This document shows, one piece after another, positions 39,107 through 43,204 of a stretch of 43,204 bases of DNA (within the stretch, counting starts at the first letter, position 1; the number at the start of each line of letters is the position of its first letter). A program made the position numbers and the translations under genes. This DNA comes from Nonomuraea deserti (GTDB lineage: Bacteria > Actinomycetota > Actinomycetes > Streptosporangiales > Streptosporangiaceae). The notes under the pieces were generated by a model, which did not search any database, was not told the DNA's origin, and saw only the letters and a list, made by a program, of their open reading frames with translations. The stretch is from positions 1-43,204 of the forward strand of contig NZ_SMKO01000073.1 of assembly GCF_004348685.1 (NCBI RefSeq), in the 5' to 3' direction.

Positions 39107-39686
39107 CGGGGCGGAGCTGGTCGCCCGCTGGTCGGAGCCGCACCGCCGCTACCACACCCTCGGCCACCTGGCCGCCGTGCTCGCGGCCGCCGACCGGCTG
39201 GCCGGCGACGCGGACGATCCCGCGGCGGTGCTGCTGGCCGCCTGGTTCCACGACGCCGTCTACGACGGCAGGCCGGGCTGGGACGAGGAGCGCAGCGCCC
39301 AGCTCGCCCAGTCGAGGCTGCCGAAGTGCGGCGTGCCCGCCGGCCGCGTCGCCGAGGTGGCCAGGCTGGTGCGCCTGACGGCCGCCCACGACACGCTGGC
39401 CGACGGCGACCGCGACGGGGCCGTCCTGTGCGACGCCGACCTCGCCGTCCTCGGCGGCCCGGATTACGCCGGCTACGCCGCGGCCGTCCGCGAGGAGTAC
39501 GCCCACGTGCCCGATGACCTGTTCGCCAAGGGGCGCTCCGAGGTGCTGCGCCGGCTGCTGGCCGGGCCGTCCCTCTACCGCACGGCGCGGGCGCGCGGGT
39601 GGTGGGAGGAGGCCGCCCGCGCCAACCTGGCGGCCGAGCTATCGGCGCTTGCGGCGGCGCAGGCCGGCGGCGACGAGCCGCTGTAG
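39054..39686 (+). CDS. HD-domain metal-dependent hydrolase
   Basis: 210 aa from GTG 39054. Pattern of predicted HD phosphohydrolases: YHTLGHLAAVLAAAD (first His pair), LLAAWFHDAVYDG (HD motif), TAAHDTL (later ligand), LCDADLAVLG (Asp). The ribosome site GGGAGG touches the start codon, so translation may be leaderless. Divergent from the alpha-hydroxy-acid oxidase. Ends overlapping the DUF4031 gene on the other strand by 48 bp. Confidence 0.82.
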   Translation: MIDDWTALAGGSPASLATGAELVARWSEPHRRYHTLGHLAAVLAAADRLAGDADDPAAVLLAAWFHDAVYDGRPGWDEERSAQLAQSRLPKCGVPAGRVAEVARLVRLTAAHDTLADGDRDGAVLCDADLAVLGGPDYAGYAAAVREEYAHVPDDLFAKGRSEVLRRLLAGPSLYRTARARGWWEEAARANLAAELSALAAAQAGGDEPL

Positions 39687-39902
39687 CAGCTCGCGGGAGC
39701 TGACCGCCTGGGCGCCCAGCGACACCGCGCGGGCGTGCACGGTCTCCGGCACGTCGTAGTGATCGCGGTCGAACGCCCGCTCCGGCACCCCGAGCCGCAG
39801 CGCGAAGTCGTGCAGCTCCTGCAGCGAGCTGTCGCTGACCAGGTGCGACCACATGAGGCCGCGCGGTCCCGGCCAGTTGGGCGGGTCGATGAGGACGGTC
39901 AC
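39639..39902 (-). CDS. DUF4031 domain protein
   Basis: 87 aa from GTG 39902 (TVLIDPPNWPGPRGLMWSHLV), the usual start of this family; an upstream TTG adds three residues. Conserved WSHLVSD...LHDFA...LG...FDRDHYDVP is diagnostic of DUF4031, a small actinobacterial protein of unknown function. Convergently overlaps the HD hydrolase C-terminus by 48 bp. Confidence 0.85.
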   Translation of the reverse strand: MTVLIDPPNWPGPRGLMWSHLVSDSSLQELHDFALRLGVPERAFDRDHYDVPETVHARAVSLGAQAVSSRELLQRLVAAGLRRRKRR

Positions 39903-39995
39903 GACCCCCAAGAATAGGACGATGCCGCGGCCAGGCCCCCGGCCGGGCCGGCGCCGGGTCAGCGCCGGACGGGAGGACCCTGCCGCTCTGCCGGG

Positions 39996-40766
39996 TCAGC
40001 GCCGGACGGGCAGGACCCTGCCGCGCACGGCCAGCTCGCCCAGGTCGGGCAGCACGATCTCGGCGCCGTGCGCGTGCAGCTCGGCCGCGCCGTCACCGTC
40101 CCTGGCGACCGCGATCACCAGCCCGAACCCGCCCTTCCTGCCCGCCTCGATGCCGGGCAGCGCGGACTCGACCACCGCGGCCTTGGCGGCGGGCAGGTCG
40201 AGGCGGCGCACGGCCTCGAGGAACAGGGCGGGGTCGGGCTTGCCCGGCAGGTTCATCAGGGCCGCGTCGTTGCCGTCGACCAGCAGGTCGAACAGGTGCG
40301 TGACGCCCGCCGCGTTCACCAGCCTGCGGCCGTGCAGGCTGGCCGACACGGCCGCCGTACGCGCTCCCCGCTGCCGCAGCTCGTGCAGCAGCGCGACCGT
40401 GGACGGGAAGGCGGCCACGCCGTATTTGTCCACCTGCGCCATGAAGACCTGGTCCTTGGCCAGGCCGAGCCCGTGCACGGTCGGCGCGCCGGGCTCGTCG
40501 TCGGGCGCGCCCTCGGGCACGGTGATGCCGCGCGCGGCCAGGAAGGTGCGGATGCCGTCGAGCCGCGGACGCCCGTCGACGTGGCGGAGGTAGTCGTCGC
40601 GGATGTCGAACGCCGCGGAGCGGCCGCGCAGGAAGGCGTCGAAGACGTGCTTCCAGGCGGCCGCGTGCCCCCGGGCGGTGTCGGTCACCACGCCGTCGGT
40701 GTCGAACACGACGGCGCTGATGACGGCCAGGTCGATGACGGGCTCATTCGCGCTGCGCTCGTTCAC
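39996..40766 (-). CDS. HAD-superfamily phosphatase, beta-phosphoglucomutase-like
   Basis: 256 aa from GTG 40766. Motif I FDTDGVVTDT (nucleophile and acid Asp), cap domain with HVDGRPRLDGI, motif II SAS (SASLHG), motif III Lys in LPGKPDPALF, and a motif-IV acid replaced by VVESALPGI (Glu instead of the usual EDA/DS). The family includes beta-phosphoglucomutases and sugar phosphatases. 18 bp downstream of the P450 gene, in the same direction. Confidence 0.87.
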   Translation of the reverse strand: MNERSANEPVIDLAVISAVVFDTDGVVTDTARGHAAAWKHVFDAFLRGRSAAFDIRDDYLRHVDGRPRLDGIRTFLAARGITVPEGAPDDEPGAPTVHGLGLAKDQVFMAQVDKYGVAAFPSTVALLHELRQRGARTAAVSASLHGRRLVNAAGVTHLFDLLVDGNDAALMNLPGKPDPALFLEAVRRLDLPAAKAAVVESALPGIEAGRKGGFGLVIAVARDGDGAAELHAHGAEIVLPDLGELAVRGRVLPVRR

Positions 40767-40784
40767 AGTGCGAACGTAACCGCT

Positions 40785-41963
40785 CTACCAGGCGACGGGT
40801 AGCTCTTTCACGCCGTAGACGATGGCGAGTTCCCTGAACGGCACCTCGCCCGCCACGCGCAGGCCGGGGAAGCGGCGCAGCAGGGCGGGGAAGGCGATGC
40901 GCATCTCCATCTGCGCCAGCGGCGCGCCGATGCAGCGGTGGATGCCGTGGCCGAACGCCATGTGCGAGCCCACCACGTCGCGGCCGGGACGGACGACGTC
41001 CATGTCGTCGCCCAGGCTGGGGTCGCGGTTGGCGCCGGTCAGCGAGCAGAGCACCATCTCGCCCTTCTTGATCGGCACCCCGTGCAGCTCCATGTCGTCA
41101 CGGGCGAAACGAGGGAAGGCGACCTGCACGACCGTCATGTAGCGCAGCAGTTCCTCGACGACGTCGTTGATGTAGCCGTCGACCTCGCGCACCTTGGCGG
41201 CCTGCTCGGGATTGCGCAGCAGCCAGAGGGTGCCGAGCGCGAGCATGCTCGTGCTGGTGTCGTGGCCGCCGGTCAGCAGGCCGTCGGCCATGCTGGCGAG
41301 AGTCCGGTCGTCGAGCTCGTCGCCGTGGTCGCGCAGCAGCTGCCCGAGCAGCCCCTCGCCAGGGTCCTGGCGCTCCCTGGCCACGAGGTCCGTGAGGTAC
41401 GCCATCGCGTCGTTGATCGCCTGCAGGGACGCCTCGGGGCCGGCGGTGAAGTCGAAGCGGTCCTTGCTGAGCTTCACGAAGTCGGCGCGCTCGTCGTAAG
41501 GGACGCCGAGCAGCTCGCAGACGACGAGGGACGGGATCGGCAGCGCGAACTCCTCGACCAGGTCGACCGGCATGCCCTCGGCGCCCTTGGCCTCGATGCG
41601 GTCAAGGGACTCCTCGACCATGGCCGCGATCCGCGGCTCCAGCCTGCGCAGTCGACGCACGGTGAACTCGGGCGTCAGGAACTTGCGCAGGCGGGTGTGC
41701 TCGGGCGGGTCGCGGAAGCCCAGGCCGCCCGGGTCCTCCTGGTTGGACCCGAGCCCGATCACGCCGGCGAAATCGTTGCTGAAGCGTTCGTGGTCGCCGA
41801 GGACGCCGCGCACGTCCTCCCAGCGGGTGACCAGGTAGACGGTCTGACCGCCGGGGATCTCCATCGGGAAGACGGGGTGCTCGGCCCGGATGCGGCCGAG
41901 CTCTCCCACGGGATCGAACCCGTCACGCATGAACTGGACGAGAGGGAACTCGTTGTCTGCCAT
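40785..41963 (-). CDS. Cytochrome P450
   Basis: 392 aa, ATG 41963. Haem ligand Cys344 in FGHGIHRCIGAPLAQ; I-helix GGHDTST for O2 activation; ExxR in EELLR; PERF-like region FARDDMELHGV. Length and sequence fit soluble bacterial class I P450s (CYP105/107-type), which hydroxylate natural products or xenobiotics. No ferredoxin gene is adjacent, so redox partners come from elsewhere. Confidence 0.93.
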   Translation of the reverse strand: MADNEFPLVQFMRDGFDPVGELGRIRAEHPVFPMEIPGGQTVYLVTRWEDVRGVLGDHERFSNDFAGVIGLGSNQEDPGGLGFRDPPEHTRLRKFLTPEFTVRRLRRLEPRIAAMVEESLDRIEAKGAEGMPVDLVEEFALPIPSLVVCELLGVPYDERADFVKLSKDRFDFTAGPEASLQAINDAMAYLTDLVARERQDPGEGLLGQLLRDHGDELDDRTLASMADGLLTGGHDTSTSMLALGTLWLLRNPEQAAKVREVDGYINDVVEELLRYMTVVQVAFPRFARDDMELHGVPIKKGEMVLCSLTGANRDPSLGDDMDVVRPGRDVVGSHMAFGHGIHRCIGAPLAQMEMRIAFPALLRRFPGLRVAGEVPFRELAIVYGVKELPVAW

Positions 41964-42179
41964 CGATATCCGTCCTGCTGGGATGCATCACACCATGTCG
42001 GGATAAACCCCTCCATAGATGGTCCCATCAGGAAAGGCGGCTGTTGCCCTCCGAAAGGAGGAATTTATTTTCGGCCCGGCGGAGTTCGTCCCCACCCTAC
42101 GGCTCGCCCGCGGAGGGGCCCGCCGCTCCCGGCGCTCACCTTGTGTGACCGCAGGGTTACCTGATCGTGAGCTGGACGG

Positions 42180-42193
42180 ATCGTCCGGACGAT
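42180..42193. promoter_or_regulatory. Perfect 14-bp palindrome
   Basis: ATCGTCCGGACGAT is its own reverse complement. It lies about 190 bp before the 3' membrane gene. A dimeric regulator site is possible. Confidence 0.4.
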
Positions 42194-42331
42194 GGCAGGG
42201 GGAGGACCGCCGGGGGATGTCACTGGCCGCTTCCGGCCGGTTTCTCGGAGTTGATCAAGCGTCGGAACTGGAGTGAAAGCTGGGCAAAATGGGGCGGCAG
42301 ATGCCGTTTGGCGTACAAGATGGCGACATTC

Positions 42332-42349
42332 TGCGATGATCTCGTCGCA
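42332..42349 (+). promoter_or_regulatory. 18-bp near-perfect palindrome upstream of the 3' membrane gene
   Basis: TGCGATGA-tc-TCGTCGCA: 8-bp arms with one mismatched pair, ending 36 bp before ATG 42386. Position fits an operator or autoregulatory site for this gene. Confidence 0.45.
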
Positions 42350-42385
42350 TAGAGCCGGAGCTAGAGCCCCCACGGATAGTGACTG

Positions 42386-43204
42386 ATGCCGACATTCGAG
42401 GAAATAACAGCCTTCGTCACAGAGAAGCCGCTTGCCACCGCTGTCATCGCGCTGCTCAGCCTTGCCGGGCTCGCGCTGGCGTTCCTGGTCATCAGGGTCG
42501 TCTGGCGCGCGGTCGCCTGGTTGTTCGCCCGATACGTGGCCCAACGTCCCGTCGAGGACGTGCTGACCATCGTGGCCGCGTCCATTGCCACAGGCGTGTC
42601 GGCGCAGGGCATGTGGCGCTTCTCCGGCGACGTGCTGGGGCTCGACGGGCCGCTGCGGCTGCTGCTGTTCGCGTTCATCGAGGTCGCGATCATCACCTCC
42701 GCCGTGCGCGCCCGCCGCAACATGCGCGAGAACTTCTCCGCCGGGATCGACGGCATCGCCGTGTGGGCGCTGACCTGCCTGACCGCCGTCCTGTCCAGCA
42801 TGGACGCGCGCAGCGCGCCCGAGGCGCTGTTCCGGCTGGCCGCCCCCCTGGTGGCAGCCTGGCTGTGGGAGCGCGGCATGGCCATCGAACGCCACCGCAT
42901 CCGCGGCACCGGCCGCATCAACTGGCGGCTGACGCCCGAGCGGCTGCTGGTCAGGATGGGCCTGGCCGAGGTCAGCGACCGTACGGCCAGCGAGGTCGAC
43001 GCCCACCGCAGGCTGACCCGCGTCGCGCTGGCCGCCAAGCGGGCCAAGGCGCTGCGCGAGGGAGGAGCGTCCGAGCGGAAGATGCGCGCAGCGCTGAGCA
43101 AGCTCGACAAGGCCATGGACCAGGCCGTCGAGCACACCGGGCTGGCCGTGGACCAGAGCCGCCAGGAGGCCCTGCTGGCCCAGATCGCCGCCCTCTACAA
43201 CACC
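42386..43204 (+). CDS. Membrane protein resembling mobile-element transfer/spread proteins (partial)
   Basis: 273 codons from ATG 42386 to the window edge without a stop. Four hydrophobic segments (about residues 18-40, 55-75, 85-100, 130-160), a charged WERGMAIERHRIRGTG turn, and then a long cytoplasmic helix region rich in Arg/Lys/Ala (RLTRVALAAKRAKALREGG). This layout resembles DUF2637/SpdB-like proteins of actinobacterial integrative conjugative elements. If so, the window ends at the edge of such an element. Upstream codons to the ATG lack an obvious ribosome site; the gene may be leaderless. Confidence 0.6.
   Translation, partial: MPTFEEITAFVTEKPLATAVIALLSLAGLALAFLVIRVVWRAVAWLFARYVAQRPVEDVLTIVAASIATGVSAQGMWRFSGDVLGLDGPLRLLLFAFIEVAIITSAVRARRNMRENFSAGIDGIAVWALTCLTAVLSSMDARSAPEALFRLAAPLVAAWLWERGMAIERHRIRGTGRINWRLTPERLLVRMGLAEVSDRTASEVDAHRRLTRVALAAKRAKALREGGASERKMRAALSKLDKAMDQAVEHTGLAVDQSRQEALLAQIAALYNT

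Larger units (their letters stand above)
41964..42385. other. Intergenic stretch with two palindromes
   Basis: About 420 bp between the P450 start and the 3' membrane gene. No gene is convincing; a GAAAGGAGG at about 42053 is followed by no plausible start. It holds two near-perfect palindromes (42180-42193 and 42332-42349), listed separately. No tRNA or attachment-site core is visible. Confidence 0.55.

Noticed and set aside
1..43204. tRNA, rRNA, CRISPR array, complete insertion sequence or transposase
   Set aside because: None found by reading both strands; no repeat-spacer pattern, transposase motif or cloverleaf was evident.

Overview
The window is high-GC DNA with strong G/C bias at third codon positions, GTG/TTG starts, and many ATGA or GTGA stop/start overlaps. 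The gene families (LMW-PTP-type arsenate reductases of the mycothiol kind, oxygenase MpaB family, DUF4031, P450, TetR-linked ABC exporters) point to a large-genome actinomycete, plausibly Streptosporangiaceae such as Nonomuraea. That placement is inference. I saw no rRNA, tRNA or CRISPR array.

Layout. 0-11 kb: tail of a TetR-like regulator, a beta-propeller lipoprotein (-), a TrkH/KtrB potassium translocator (+), a TetR / ABC ATPase / ABC permease exporter operon (+), a MarR regulator followed by a rifampin phosphotransferase-like enzyme (+), and a CPA1 cation/proton antiporter (-).

11.6-21.9 kb is an arsenic island in three blocks. Block A (+) has a flavoprotein carrying CCG motifs at both ends (frameshifted), a small winged-helix-like protein, a frameshifted MFS transporter, ArsR1, an ArsO-like flavin monooxygenase, a 91-aa peptide with four CCG motifs, and an M28-family metallopeptidase whose ATG overlaps the peptide's stop. 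Block B (-) has a long ArsC with an N-terminal helical domain, then ArsR2, ACR3 and a short ArsC. Block C (-) has ArsR3 and a fused ArsM-ArsN (arsenite methyltransferase plus GNAT acetyltransferase). The three blocks share a 16-bp inverted-repeat box, WTMGAC-N4-RTCKAW, found at the promoters of arsR1, the CCG-peptide operon, arsR2, the long arsC and arsR3. In two places it forms arrays of three abutting 16-bp units. The CCG peptide plus peptidase, under these boxes, is the best candidate for an undescribed system: a vicinal-thiol arsenic-binding peptide with a dedicated, possibly zinc-ligand-deficient, M28 partner.

21.9-25.5 kb (-) is a decayed natural-product-like segment: a half-ABC exporter with two frameshifts, a fragment of a second ABC nucleotide-binding domain fused out of frame to what looks like a PLP-decarboxylase N-terminus, and an N-terminally truncated macrolide-type glycosyltransferase with frameshifts. 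Frameshifts are concentrated between 11.7 and 25.3 kb, so either this stretch is decaying or the sequence quality is locally poor.

25.6-42 kb is mostly intact: a secreted Cys-containing protein, a threonine-synthase-like enzyme, an SDR, a membrane/coiled-coil protein, an MpaB-family oxygenase coupled to a class III cyclase/AAA ATPase, a Crp/Fnr regulator divergent from an ECF-like sigma factor with a Crp-like palindrome between them, two uncharacterised proteins, an FMN-dependent alpha-hydroxy-acid oxidase, an HD hydrolase, a DUF4031 protein, a HAD phosphatase and a P450. The window ends inside a membrane gene resembling transfer or spread proteins of actinobacterial integrative elements, preceded by two palindromes.
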